Both the position numbers and the translations under genes were made by a program. Below the pieces are notes generated by a model. That model was not told where the DNA came from, searched no databases, and saw only the letters and a list, made by a program, of their open reading frames with translations. A DNA stretch of 64,000 nt from Siderastrea radians (Eukaryota > Cnidaria > Anthozoa > Scleractinia > Rhizangiidae): assembly GCA_964017195.1 (NCBI GenBank), contig OZ024898.1, positions 11,877,630 through 11,941,629 of the forward strand. The letters are read 5' to 3'. Every line of letters starts with the position of its first letter. Within the stretch, counting starts at the first letter, position 1. Positions 33,110-45,190 of this stretch are shown in pieces.

Positions 33110-34340
33110 TTATCCAGTAGAAAGTTACCAAGGAATACTTTCTTGTGGTCCTGTTTATTATCGTGTACACGTTGGTACTAGCTTTTGAGTGTGTGGATAA
33201 AATCCTAAAGTGTGACCATTCAAATAAAAGCTACTGAACGGCTCTTTTCTTATGTTTTTTTTTTTATTTTTTTTTTTTATTAACAATGATTGCTTATATT
33301 GCGAAGTTCTTTATCAGCTAATTATAAAGTTCCTGTCTTTTCAAACATTACGTTATTTACAGATACAAAAGCTTTACATTTAAGACGATAAGTATACAAA
33401 ACAGAAAAACTGAGGTAAATAGACAACTTCATGACGACTACAAAGACTAATTACGGGAAAAAAAGAAGCAGAAAAAACAATAATAAAATAAATAAATAAA
33501 ATAAAGTGCCTTACGAAATTTCACCGAAAAGAGATCTTTTCTTATGGTACTGTTTATTATGTTGTACAAGGCGGTTCAAACTTTGGCGTCTGAGGATGAA
33601 ATCCTTACGTGTGACCATTCAAATGAAAGCTACTGAGCAGTACTTTCCTGTGGTGCCTGTTTATTGTGCTGTACAAGGTGGTTCTAACTTTTGAGTCTGT
33701 GGATGAAATCCTAAAGTGTGACCATTCAAATGAAAGCTACTGAGCAGTACTTTCCTATGGTGCTGTTTATTATGCTGTACAAGGTGGTTCAAACTTTTGC
33801 GTCTGAGGATGAAATCCTAAAGTGTGACCATTCAAATGAAAGCTACTGAGTAGTACTTTCCTATGGTGCTGTTTATTATGCTGTACAAGGTGGTTCAAAC
33901 TTTTGCGTCTGAGGATGAAATCCTTACGTGTGACCATTCAAATGAAAGCTACTGAGCAGTACTTTCTTGTGGTGCTGTTTGTTATGCTGTATAAGGTGGT
34001 TCTAACTTTTGAGTCTGTGGATGAAATCCTAAACTGTGACCATTCAAATGAAAGCTACTGAGTAGTACTTTCCTGTGGTGCTGTTTATTGTGCTGTACAA
34101 GGTGGTTCTAACTTTTGAGTCTGTGGATGAAATCCTAAAGTGTGACCATTCAAATGAAAGCTATTGAGCAGTAAATTCCTGTGGTACTGTTTATCATGAC
34201 GCTGTACAAAGTGCTGCTAACTTTTGAGCATGTGGTTAAAATGCTGAAGTGTGACTATATAGCTGCGGTACTCTCCGGCGGTGCTGTTTATTATGCTTTA
34301 CCAGATGGTTATAATCTTTGAGTCTGTGGATTACATTCTA
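33110..34340 (+). repeat. 106-bp satellite array, about 9 units
   Basis: The start of 'gtgaccattcaaatgaaag' falls at 33611, 33718, 33824, 33930, 34036 and 34142, giving steps of 107, 106, 106, 106 and 106. Units are about 90-97% alike in the centre and decay towards both edges. The array is interrupted by the retro-insert at 33255-33534 and ends at the giant inverted repeat. No conserved ORF is possible because 106 is not a multiple of three. Confidence 0.92.
33255..33534 (-). mobile_element. retro-insert with poly(A) tail and 12-bp target-site duplication
   Basis: The satellite is interrupted by 280 bp flanked by perfect 12-bp direct repeats TCTTTTCTTATG (33243-33254 and 33535-33546). The insert begins with a poly-T run on the + strand, so its poly(A) tail is on the - strand. 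Target duplication plus tail indicates reverse-transcribed insertion, for example a 5'-truncated LINE or a retrocopy. No ORF remains. Confidence 0.8.
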
Positions 34341-34747
34341 GCTACTAGATTCTTAAGAGCCAGTGTCTGTAAATATCGAAAACCCGGCGCCAGTTGTGAA
34401 ATTTTCGATTTCTTCATATTTTGCCTAAATAAACCCTTTAGTGAGTTATTTTCGAAAATACAATTAAAAGTTCCTAAAGCGCTTTAGTTTTTTCAAAATC
34501 GAGGAAAGTCTGAAAATCGCCATTTTGGCTTCCCGCCGCCATCAAAAAAAGGGTAAAATGGTGCATTTTCTTTTCGCTCGTACAGCTAAACGCGGTAATG
34601 TTTACCGATGTACTTTAAACAAATCATAACACCTTTCCTGCTCTTTCCAAAACTGTAGTTTATTTGGGAAAAGCTTTTAAATTTTATATCTTTGTAGCTG
34701 TTTAATCTACCCCGCTCTAAGCGCTTCAGCGGATAAGCAAATTTTAG

Positions 34748-34966
34748 CTAATTTCTAAACCATAGAAAGCCCACTGGTACATTGAATTTCAAGCCGAAAC
34801 TACAATGGTCGTTAAGCTTATACTTCATATTATGCTGTGTGAAAATTTCTTCCGCGGCCCGACAAAAGTGTCCCGTTGAGAGACGGAAACGATGAGTCAA
34901 TTTTGGCAACGCGACCAATTTGTACTGCAAACAAACGTCACTATAAATAAACCCAACATCAATCAA
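34748..34966 (-). other. 72-codon ORF in left arm, identical to the ORF in right arm
   Basis: The frame reads outward from the element centre and encodes the same 72 residues as 39449-39667 (+). An internal 'gtttgtttgcag' could be a splice acceptor just before YKLVALPKLTHRF. It is not recognised. Identity may simply reflect recent arm formation, so I do not call a gene. Confidence 0.35.
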
Positions 34967-36299
34967 AAATCAGCTCAGAAAACCTTCTACAGTTCAATAT
35001 CAGACATCATACACATTGTAACTTAAAATACTTTTTATTTTGATGAAAAAACATCCTACCTTTGGGTATTCGTCGTAGAATAGATGCTAAAAGAGGAAGC
35101 TTTGATTCTAGCTTTCGTTATCCGACACCGAATAAATTACATCTCAACCACAGGTCGCAAAGTCAATGCAATCATCTGTTCGTCACACAAGGGTCGTATT
35201 TGAGTATTTCCCTCCTTGTACTGCAAAATAACATGTTTTATAGCAAGGAAATTAACTTATTATCTTGAAAAGTTAACATTCGTGGTACTTTAAGCGTTCT
35301 TAAAAACAAACATCTGTTTCCACTCGCTTACATTTGCGTGACAAGAATTCGCTTGCTGCTAAAGCGGCAAACTGTATCGAAAAGATAAAATGCAGTTTTC
35401 AATAGATTAAAACTGCTCATCGTAGGGAATATATTGCAGAATTTGCGTTGAATAGTTACTGGCAGCGAGGAGGACTTAAAGTCCTAAAAATAAAACAGTG
35501 ACAGACTAGTGAAAGCCAGTCACTTGAAATTAATTTCCAGCCAGTCTGTCCAACTGAAATACCCTTATTCTGAGAAAACACAACAAAGTCTAACATGGTT
35601 AAACTTACCAAGGTGGTTGAAGGATGATCAACTTGACTGTTAGTATTCTGGTAAAATAATAGGAATGTGTTTCTTGCCTAGCTAGTACTAAAAGCTTTAA
35701 GACGGCCATGTCAAAGTGCCTGTCGTGACAAAATTTGTTTTAGCGTGATTGGGGATTGGGGCGAACGCCGGGGAGTGGGTGGGGGTAAGGGGAAGGTAGG
35801 GCTTTCGGAGAGAAAAATATGCAGATGTTACACTAAAGGCTACATTACTGAAATGATACGAATAAAGAAAGTTACAATGCACATTGATATTTTTGTCTGT
35901 ATTCCCGTTGTTATTTTTATAATAACGTTAATCGACAATGATCCCTTAACCTGTCCAGTGTTATAAACAAAATTCATATTTTAAAAAATCTATTTGTAGA
36001 CATATGCTCTGCGACTAATTGTTTTACAGTAACCTGAATCGAAAGTAAGAAATAATGTGTATAAAGTCATTTCTCTTTCGTAAAACCCTTACCTGTTGCG
36101 GTAATATTTGTTTTTCGGCCCACGGCACGAGCCAGTTACAAATCAATCTTGCAGTGTTATTGTGTGGTCTTTTTAAATTTACTCCACAGAGAGCAACTAC
36201 AACAATCTACTAATTCTTAAAGAAGAGAAATGTAGGGTACATTCCTCCGTACTGGCGGGGTTGGTGCTTGAAGTTCCAAGGCAACCCCACAGTTAGCTT

Positions 36300-36990
36300 T
36301 TATATTTCCTTGCTTTTAACTAAGGCACACAGATCGTACTGACCGACAACAATAGTGTGGGCGATATGAGGGAAGGTGTCTCTGGCTGTAGAGTAGTTAA
36401 CTTGCTCTTCTACCGCGAGCACATCTTGCTCCGTCACCTGCACTTCTTGCTGACAACCTTTCGCTGCCAAACGAGAGAAGAAGGATGAAATTTGCTGGGC
36501 GGATAGAATTTCCGTTACGGCAAGCAGCTTGTCACCATTTGGACCGCGAGCTCGAAGCATTTCTTTGGCGCAACATCGGGGTTTACTTTCTTCCCGGTGC
36601 CAGTTAAGACTTCTGCGCGTCCCTAAATCTTTCAGCCTCAGGCCCAGTCGTCCTTGTAGCCTTGGTCGTTTTCGGCTGACACATACGAGGCTGGGACTTG
36701 TAACGAAGGCACAAGGCCTGTACCTTCCTGAAGGTGAGAGGCGTACTCCTGTTTTGCAAGGTCTAAGATGCAATACTTTTCAGGGGACAGCTCGCAGGCT
36801 TCCAGGGAAAGGTGCCGTTCCATAGTAGAGTCGTTGGAACACACGTACACAGCCCTCTTGTGGACACGAGAACAAATCTCCAGTACTGGGCAAAGCAGGA
36901 GTCTTACGAACTTGAGGAACATCGGTTGTTTCTGTGCTGGATTGCCTAGGCTGCTTGACCGTGGATATCGTTTTAAAATGACCGTTTGAA
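36300..36990 (-). pseudogene. decayed C2H2-finger ORF of a repeated invertebrate family
   Basis: On the - strand, pieces in different frames give FSCPQEGCVRVFQRL, then (after a frameshift) TMERHLSLEACELSPEK, LDLAKQEYASHLQEG and, after another frameshift, AKEMLRARGPNGDKLLAV, SAQQISSFFSRLAAK and VVGQYDLCALV. This order (a C2H2-like finger, an 'LDLAKQEYA' helix, a 'VAKEMRRARG' block and a 'QQISSFFSRLAAK' helix) is familiar from uncharacterised repeated proteins in cnidarian genomes. That is recalled family knowledge and was not checked here. At least two frameshifts and a short deletion break it. Confidence 0.65.
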
Positions 36991-37448
36991 AACGGAGCAG
37001 AGAACCAACTTTAGTTTACATCTGAGATAAAATAACAACTTTGGATTAAATTACTATACCAATGGTAAAGAATAAGTAATTTAAATAACAGAGTGCGAAA
37101 ATTGAAATGTCATTGGAGTGCCATCCAAGGCCCCTTCCCTTGTACACCCTAGGGTAAAACGTTGCTTGACTTTGAATTTATAAAGACGTTTCTGTATGAA
37201 ATTTCACCTCAAAATTCGTTTTCTCGTAAATAAAACAGTTATAGAGCCCTTTAATACCAACATACTACCTTTTTAAAATCATAAAATAACAAACGTAAAG
37301 CGACGGACCTGTATTTTTGTCCACCACAAATCGCTTTCCTGAAACAATGCCATACGCTCGTCATACCACATTTAGTTCCCCATCGCCAAACTCGAAACTG
37401 TGCAATTGATTATTCCAACGAATAATAAATTCAAAGTCAGGCAATGTT

Positions 37449-37764
37449 TTACCTACGTCTTACCTAAAAGCCAAGTTTGACATCGGTCAAGGCACCGGGA
37501 AGAAACTAGACCCCGATGTTGTCGCCAAAGGCATGCGTCGAGCTCGAGGGTCCAAATGGTGAGAGGTTTTTTGCTCAGCAAATTTCATCCTTCTTCTCTC
37601 GTTTGGCAGCGAAAGCGTGTCAGCAAAAGGTGCAGGAGACGAAGCAAGATGTGCTTGCCGTAGAAGAGCAAGTGGACTTCTCTACAGCCAGAGACATATC
37701 ATATCACCCACCCTATTGTTGTCGATCAGTACGATCTGTGTGCCTTAGTTTAAAGCAGGGAAAT
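37449..37764 (+). pseudogene. C-terminal fragment of the same repeated ORF, opposite strand
   Basis: It reads YLKAKFDIGQGTGKKLDPDV and VAKGMRRARGSKW to a stop, then in another frame AQQISSFFSRLAAKACQQ and LAVEEQVDFSTARD. It is the mirrored partner of 36300-36600 within the giant inverted repeat. A deletion of about 24 bp and frameshifts disrupt it. Cut off at 37764 by a MITE insertion. Confidence 0.65.
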
Positions 37765-38107
37765 CAAGAGAAGATAGGGGGGCAGAGAGGGATACTGTCA
37801 GTCTAGGCTTTGGGATTTGTCACGTTCGGTAAAGTTATTTTTAGATAACAATTCTGGAACGGAAGTCTGTTTTCCGGACTACCGCATAAAGGCAACCTCG
37901 ATATGGCGTTTGAAGATCCATTCAAAATTTTGCTTGTAATGGCGGACCAAGTGGTGTTATGTTTTGTCGATGAAAACGACTTCGAAAAACAAGGGAAATG
38001 GTATTTATGCGGACGTTTGAAAAGCCAGTATATAAATAACTTTTGTAGAATTGACATATCCCAGCCAACGCCCTCAGTGTCCCTCTCTGTTTCCCTATTT
38101 TCTCTTG
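37765..38107. mobile_element. MITE (343 bp) inserted in the right arm only
   Basis: The ends are inverted repeats: the left starts CAAGAGAAGATAGGG and continues CAGAGAGGGATACTG; the reverse complement of the right starts CAAGAGAAAATAGGG and continues CAGAGAGGGACACTG. GGAAAT flanks both sides (37759-37764 and 38109-38114). The left arm of the giant inverted repeat has the uninterrupted site near 36311, with a single GGAAAT. Confidence 0.8.
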
Positions 38108-39448
38108 AGGAAATATAAAAGTTAAAGGTGGGGTTGCCTTGGAACTTCAAGCACCAACCCCGCCAGTACGGAGGAATGTACCCTACATTTCTCATCTTTA
38201 AGAATGAGTAGAGTGTTGTAGTTGCTCTGTGGAGTACATTTAAAAGGCCACACAATAACACTGCAAGAATTGATTTGTAAAGCTCATGCCGTGGGCCGAA
38301 AAACAAATATTACCGCAACAGGAAGGGTCTTACGAAAGAGAAATGATTTTATACACATTATTTCTTACTTTCGATTCAGGTTACAGTAAAACAGTTAGTC
38401 TGGCACAGTATATCTATACAAATAGATTTTTTAAAATATAAATTTTGTTCATATCACTGGTTAAGGGATCATTGTCGATTAACGTTATTATAAAAATAAC
38501 AACGGGAATACAGACAAAAATATCAATGTGCATTGTAACTTTCTTTATTCGTATCATTTCAGTAATGTAGCCTTTAGTGTAACACCTGCATATTTTTCTC
38601 TCCGAAAGCCCTACCTTCCCCTTACCCCACCCACTCCCCGGCGTTCGCCCCAATCCCCAATCACGCTAAAACAAATTTTGTCACGACAGGCACTTTGACA
38701 TGGCCGTCTTAAAAGTTTTAGTACTAGCTAGGCAAGAAACACATTCCTATTATTTTACCGGAATACTAACAGTCAAGTTGATCACCCTTCAACCACCTTG
38801 GTAAGATTAACCATGTTAGACTTTGTTGTGTTTTCTCAGAACAAGGGTATTTCACTTGGACAGACTGGCTGGAAATTAATTTCAAATGACTGGCTTTCAC
38901 TAGTCTGTCACTGTTTTATTTTTAGGACTTTAAGTCGTCCTGCCTGCCAGTAACTATTCAACGCAAATTCTGCAATATATTCCCTACGATGAGCAGTTTT
39001 AATCTATTGAAAACTGCATTTTATCTTTTCGATACAGTTTGCCGCTTTAGCAGCAAGCGAATTCTTGTCACGCAAATGTAAGCGAGTGGAAACAGATGTT
39101 TGTTTTTAAGAACGCTTAAAGTACCACGAATGTTAACTCTTCAAGATAATAAGTTAATTTCCTTGCTATAAAACATGTTATTTTGGAGTACAAGGAGGGA
39201 AATGCTCAAATACGACCCTTGTGTGACGAACAGATGATTGCATTGACTTTGCGACCTGTGCATGTGGTTGAGATGTAATTTATTCGGTGTCGGATAACGA
39301 AAGCTAGAATCAAAGCTTCTTCTTTTAGCATCTATTTTACGACGAATACCCAAAGGTAGGATGTTTTTTCATCAAAATAAAAAGTATTTTAAGTTACAAT
39401 GTGTATGATGTCTGATATTGAACTGTAGAAGGTTTTCTGAGCTGATTT

Positions 39449-39667
39449 TTGATTGATGTTGGGTTTATTTATAGTGACGTTTGTTTGCAGTACAAATTGG
39501 TCGCGTTGCCAAAATTGACTCATCGTTTCCGTCTCTCAACGGGACACTTTTGTCGGGCCGCGGAAGAAATTTTCACACAGCATAATATGAAGTATAAGCT
39601 TAACGACCATTGTAGTTTCGGCTTGAAATTCAATGTACCAGTGGGCTTTCTATGGTTTAGAAATTAG
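39449..39667 (+). other. 72-codon ORF in right arm, mirror of 34748-34966
   Basis: Identical in protein and apparently in DNA to the left-arm frame, reading outward. See that entry for the possible splice acceptor. Unrecognised; no call of function. Confidence 0.35.
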
Positions 39668-40063
39668 CTAAAAATTGCTTATCCGCTGAAGCGCTTAGAG
39701 CGGGGTAGATAAAACAGCTAGAAAGATATAAAATTTAAGAGCTTTTCCCAAATAAACTACAGTTTTGGAAAGAGCAGGAATGGTGTTATGATTTATTTAA
39801 AGTACATCGGTAAACATTATCGCGTTTAGCTGTACGAGCGAAAAGAAAATGCACCATTTTACCCTTTTTGTGATGGCGGCGGGAAGCCAAAATGGCGATT
39901 TTCAGACTTTCCTCGATTTTGAAAAAACTAAAGCGCTTTAGGAACTTTTAATTGTATTTTCGAAAATAACTCACTAAAGGGTTTATTTACGCAAAATATG
40001 AAGAAATCGAAAATTTCACAACTGGCGCCGAGTTTTCGATATTTACAGACACTGGCTCTTAAG

Positions 40064-40883
40064 TGTGGAAAATATAAAAACAATAAAAAAGCAGGGCAAA
40101 TAGTTCATCGAGTAATATCGGCTCATTCTGCAGTGAACCAATATTGGTTGATATGCTCAGGATAGCATGAAATTTGCGCAGACATGTGGTACGTGAAAAA
40201 TCCTGATCACACTGGATAAATGCAAATTTAAAATATAAACTCCTGAGTAGCCAAGAGTCTGTGGATGTTTTTTATAACCCAAAAACAATTTAAAAGGGAG
40301 GGCTACTTAATTTGCAATGCTTGTGAAATATTGGTACCCTTGGTTATGTTCAAACATTAACTTGGTACGTGAAAATATCTTCTTTAGGCCGATGATCTAA
40401 ATGAACAACATTAACTACCAAACTGCTTCGGGATCATTAATTCCTTAGACAAGGAAAAAAAAGAAAGAAATCTTCGAACCAGGAACAGAAGGGCGAATAT
40501 TTGCTCGTGTAAAATACTCAGACTATTCATATACACTCAGCAAAATATTGCTTTCTGCCAAACAACTGAATTTCTTGCGTTTTCACGAAATTGATACAAA
40601 AATTTAATATAAACTAACTCATTAGGGCTTGGAAAAAGATATTTCAAAATGAAGAATAGCATTCTTCCTCCTGTTTCCTCCCCAAGGTTTTAATACCGAT
40701 CGATTTTTGACATCTTATGTAAATAGACTGATTTTTAAACACAAGATAATGTAGTTTCTGCGTAGTATTTTATCATCCATTTGTAGTTTAACTAGTTTAA
40801 TTTTTAGGGTAGATTTTTATTGAGTGTATAGGCGACTAGAATGTAACAAAAGATATGTACTTTTATCTTTAGGCAATAAAGAC
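40064..40883 (+). repeat. possible LINE 3' end running into an (ATT)n tail
   Basis: The sequence closes with 'caataaagactattattatt', i.e. a polyadenylation-like AATAAA directly before a trinucleotide tail. That is typical of many LINE 3' ends. No reverse-transcriptase frame is visible upstream, so only an untranslated tail would be present. Low confidence. Confidence 0.35.

Positions 40884-40960
<77 letters not shown>
40884..40960 (+). repeat. (ATT)n microsatellite
   Basis: About 25 ATT units with one ATTACT interruption near 40915. Confidence 0.95.
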
Positions 40961-40962
<2 letters not shown>

Positions 40963-41639
40963 GAGAAAAACTGTTTTGACCACAAATTTGCTTTAAGCAG
41001 ACTGATTTCAAAAAACCAGCCAGTGTTAGTAGCCTGCAGTGTTAGCCCTCGTAATGGTCCAGGAATATTACCGGTTGAAACTGAACATTAAAAGAAAAAG
41101 AAAAGAAACACAGTTAAAACATTGAGGTAGATTAGATACCGCCAGATTAACAGAAAGCAGAGATTATGAATTAGAAATATTTTTAATTCCAACTTTCCAC
41201 TTGAACAATATTTAAAAAATGCTGATTTATACTCAATAGCTTTAACTTCAGGGACACCCAACGGTTCGTTTCGGGGAATATATGTTCTGTGAGGACTAAA
41301 ACGCCTAAAATATTCGGATTTAATTGCAGTGAAAACTACAGATTTCTTTGGCGAGACAATCACCGCAGACTTTCGTAGCAAGGAGACTGATTAATTCCTA
41401 TTGTTTTCGGAGGGACAAATATGCCGTATAGAGTGTAAAGTAAGGTCAGCTAGCATTTTCGGAGAGCTCAGCGGCTCGCAAATTCGGCGCATAGGATTCT
41501 CTTACCTAGAATTCAGTTCTGCGACCTAAATTTTCAGCTAAAAACTCAGAACAGGTGAACCTGTGTGAACCGATACAAATATGCCTTTGAAAAGCTCTGA
41601 AACAATCTAAGAAAGTAGAAAATGGTGTTTGAATTATTT

Positions 41640-41745
41640 CGCTAAAATTTTCTCGCCACTTTAATTTGAATGGTCACATTTTAGATTAATTTTTACCACA
41701 GAATTTAGAAGTAAAGAAATACCTTGCAGTGATTTTAACCACTTA
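41640..41745 (-). repeat. 106-bp satellite, single diverged unit (reverse)
   Basis: 'aatttgaatggtcaca', 'ttaccacagaatttagaagt' and 'accttgcagtg' correspond to one reverse-complement unit. The neighbouring 40961-41640 shows no gene. Confidence 0.45.
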
Positions 41746-41907
41746 TTTAATTCCCAATCTCTGTTGTTGTATTTCTACCCTTCCCATTAGTTCATGAACA
41801 CAGGTTATCAGGGAATAACCCCGCCTTTTTCCTTATAAGGAAATTGGATGTCACGTCAAGTGCCTATCAGTTCAAAAGGTTTCTTCGGACAAGCATCTAC
41901 ACAATAA

Positions 41908-42320
41908 TACCGCAAAAGCTCTATTGGGCCCTCCCCCCTCTCTATTGCCCCCTCTCTAATAAGCCCCTCCCTCTGAAAGTCAAGTTTTTGATAAGTCTTC
42001 CCCCCGTCTAATAAGCCCCCCTTCCCCTTTGGGGCATCAGATTTTGTAAATAAATTATCGTAATCTCTAATAAGCCACCCACGTCATCCTCAGTAGGTGT
42101 ATTTTATCACGGCCAGAAAAAAAAAAGGAAGATAAAATAATAAACCCCGACCTCTATATTACGCCCCTACTAGTACTCCTCTCTAATAAGCCCCCCGTTA
42201 ATAATAATTTCATAATAATTTATTTACTTCTTATGCGCTTTTTACATAAAATGATAAAAAGTGCAGTACAATACGTTCATGAAGTCTAAAATTATATAAG
42301 CCCCCCGCGGGCTTACGGTA
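41908..42320. repeat. 'taagccccc' interspersed element
   Basis: It starts 'taccgcaaaagctctattgg' and ends 'gcgggcttacggtaggc', an imperfect inverted pair. Inside are many 'ctaataagcccc' blocks. Related purine-rich versions occur in opposite orientation at 12970-13130. Non-coding. Confidence 0.5.
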
Positions 42321-43920
42321 GGCAATTCTTTAAGCGTTTCTTGTTACCTAAAGCAAATAACAAAGTGTTAGCGAACAAAACCAAAAGTGTATTTCCTGTG
42401 TCTTTACCGCTTTCCCAAGCTTCTGAAGGCTGTTTTGGGCAATTTTCTGCTCAACGGTCGATCGCCGTCATGTCACGTATTATACAACAGGTAAGGTTTT
42501 TCAAACTTTATTTCAATTTTCTTTTTCCCCGAAGAAAAGCCCCCGATTGTTTCAGGTCCATACAAACTCTCATAGCTCAGGTATATTAATGGCTGGGTCG
42601 TCTATTGTTTAGCGTGAAACTGAGGGAGGGGGGGTCTATCTTAAAAACGGTACGTACAATGGGCATAAAGCAAGGCCACAGCTTACGACGTCACTAGCTT
42701 TTTAACACATTATTGTTGTTTCCATGGAAATATGTCACGTGAGCAAGTAAAATCCCACTTCCGGTTTTATTTTAAACGCTTTACCCAAATAACTTATTCA
42801 ATGTAATTGGAATGGTTGTCAAACTACCATGGAAGTACGTTTTATTGGTATGCATAAAGTTACATTATTAACAGTTTAAGGATCACGTGACTTGGACATG
42901 CATTTCAACTACATTTGATAACTTGCTTGGGTAAGTAGAACTGAAACATACACATTGAAATGTTTGGAAAGAAAAGTTTTTCCTTGTATGCAGAGGCTTA
43001 AAAGATTTCAGCGGTGAAAAGAGTTACTTGGTCACACGAGTGGTTCCCATGGAAACATCAGTGTCAAGTAAAATTTTTTCGGGCAGTCAATTAACTTGGC
43101 CAAGTTACAAACGTGCTGCTTGCATTGTTTCCCAGATAGACCACCCCCCCTTACTTTCATACTGAACAACAGCTGCCCCTGCCCTTAGCATACCTGAGAG
43201 TAAATTATTGGTTACCTGTGCTGTGACAAGAAATGTTTCTTCACACTGTGTACCTTTCTCCACCCGGGGTCCCGTTTTTCAAGACAGGATTATTATAGAC
43301 TACCCAGGATTAGCGTAAATTTTTGATCCAGTCTTATACTCGGTGAGGTGTTACTGTAAATGGTCTTGAAACACAGAGTAGCCACATTTTTAAAGAATAT
43401 GACAACATTTTAAAGTTTACAAGGCAAATTTCATCTTCAGTTGCAAATGTTTGTTGCAGTTTCCTTTTTAAAAAATATATATATATATTTATCGTCCCGA
43501 GAGGGGAAAGCGTGAGGTTATCCCTAAGTATATTTACAAAAACAACTTCCCCAACTAAAAATAAAAGAATAAAAATATGTTTAAAAAAATTAAAACTCAT
43601 AGACGTTTATTGTAGCTGGCGTTTTTCAGGGGCAGGACGATAATGAAAGAAAATAAAGTTTTCCAAAATTTTAATCTAAAATATCTGCTTAAAGCTGCCA
43701 CAACGGTGACGCTAATTAAATAGAGTTCTTCAATCCTCTTGGTGGTCATTCCTGTTCGTTCAATGTGTGTAACGCCAAGGCCGAACTATCCAGGAAATCG
43801 TAAAGAAAGTTTCAAGTTCAAATAGAGGAAGAAAATTCATCATCGTGTGTCCAAGTTCTCGACAAATCACAAACTTTTCAAGTTGTCGTTTTCCCGAGAC
43901 CGGCCAACAAAATGAACCAG
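42321..43920. other. spacer without recognised gene
   Basis: It contains 'ctcatagctcaggtatatta' and 'gaggggggg' style repeat remnants, also found at 50400-50540. Its last 120 bp (43800-43920) are a copy of 48586-48711. No coding sequence supported. Confidence 0.45.
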
Positions 43921-44884
43921 AATGTGTGATAGTCGGGGATCTAGAGGCTAGAAAATGACGTTTTGCTCAACCCAGAGTACTGAAAAGGTTTGGTGACGGA
44001 TTTCGATAGATTGATCCTTCCAATTCCTTAGTTTCGCTAGCTAGTTTGTGGTTTCGAATTTTGGTATACGTTTTGAGTTATAGAGATGTTTTTGCGAGTA
44101 GGCAGGAGTCAAACAGGGCTCAACATCAGAATGAGGCTGAAAATTGGGACTCAATATCCCCAGAAAACTTTGTACAATAAGAAAAAAAGATACCCAGATA
44201 TCTCATAAGATGCTATGAAAGACAATGTTGACTAAAGCATCCCTGCTTTTCAAAAAAGTCGCGTGATATTTACCATCACCTTACGTGACGTGTCATAATT
44301 ATAAGATCTTCGCTCATCGTCCAATAGGAACAAAAAACTTTTTGCTAACGAGAATCTGCAGCGTAAATGTTCTCTTTCCAGATAAAAAAGAAGCCAATTT
44401 TTTTAAATTGATGACCTCTCGTGGTTAAAAACTTAAAAATAAAAGCTGTCAATCATGCATTTTTGTGGAGCCTCGCTTTCATGCTGGACGAAGATGATCA
44501 GTCGTGGATGGATTTAACAAAGACAAAAAGACCCATGGTAGCAGTGTTGTCAAAGGTAAGAGTCCAGAACAGTGTTGGCACTGTTAAACAGGAACACATA
44601 GATGTCTTATTATCTTGTCTTGCCTCGGTATAGCGTCAATAACTAATTTCCACACATCAAAATTACGCGTTGGTAGCAGGTTGCCTTTCACGTGTATTTG
44701 AAATTTTAGTCACCAGATTGAAGCACCCATGCACAGATTTTTAGAGATTTTTGATAAGTCCTTTTAGGATTGTAAAACGGTATTTTGTGTATAAAACAAC
44801 CACTGAGAGCGAACACGTACTTGTTTGCCAAACTTAAGCATTTTTTTTATAAAATTCACCAACTGCTGTTTTCTTCATTGAAAT

Positions 44885-45190
44885 ATTTAACAATTATTTG
44901 CCGAAGAAGAATTGAATATTGTGGAATAATCCCCAAGACGAAGTCAAGAGAAGTATTCCACAATATTCGCTGAGCCTTAGGGAATAATTGTTTTTGTATA
45001 GGTGATTATCAGAGCAAGGGCATTTTCTTTTTTCTTTTCTCCAAAACATCAAAAATCGCGCGGTGGCCATTTTGAAAATTAGTGCTTCAGTATTATAACC
45101 CCCTCGCGAGGGGTGATTATAGCAAGATATGACGTAATCCTTGACCAATCAGTGCGCGCGCTTCTCCCTAATCACCTGAGCAATTATACT
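44885..45190. repeat. repeat nested in the TIR transposon
   Basis: It begins 'acaattatttgccgaaga' and closes 'cctgagcaattatac', with an internal hairpin around 'attgtggaataat' and 'attccacaatattc'. It is a relative of 22988-23092. Confidence 0.5.

Larger units (their letters stand above)
34352..40063. mobile_element. giant inverted repeat (arms about 2.25 kb, spacer about 0.9 kb)
   Basis: The left arm 34352-36602 is the reverse complement of the right arm 37491-40063, apart from a 343-bp insertion and small indels. The tips read CTTAAGAGCCAGTGTCTG. Arms are about 98% alike and some stretches of over 200 bp are identical. The inner part of each arm holds the C-terminal piece of a repeated ORF (see the pseudogenes), in opposite directions. 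I see no target-site duplication at the outer ends. It could be a foldback transposon, a transposon fused with its inverted copy, or a palindromic rearrangement. Confidence 0.88.

Noticed and set aside
35697..38653. Open frames at 35745-35966 and 38414-38653 that mirror each other
   Set aside because: They are the same chance frame in the two arms of the inverted repeat, with no recognisable domain and differing ends.
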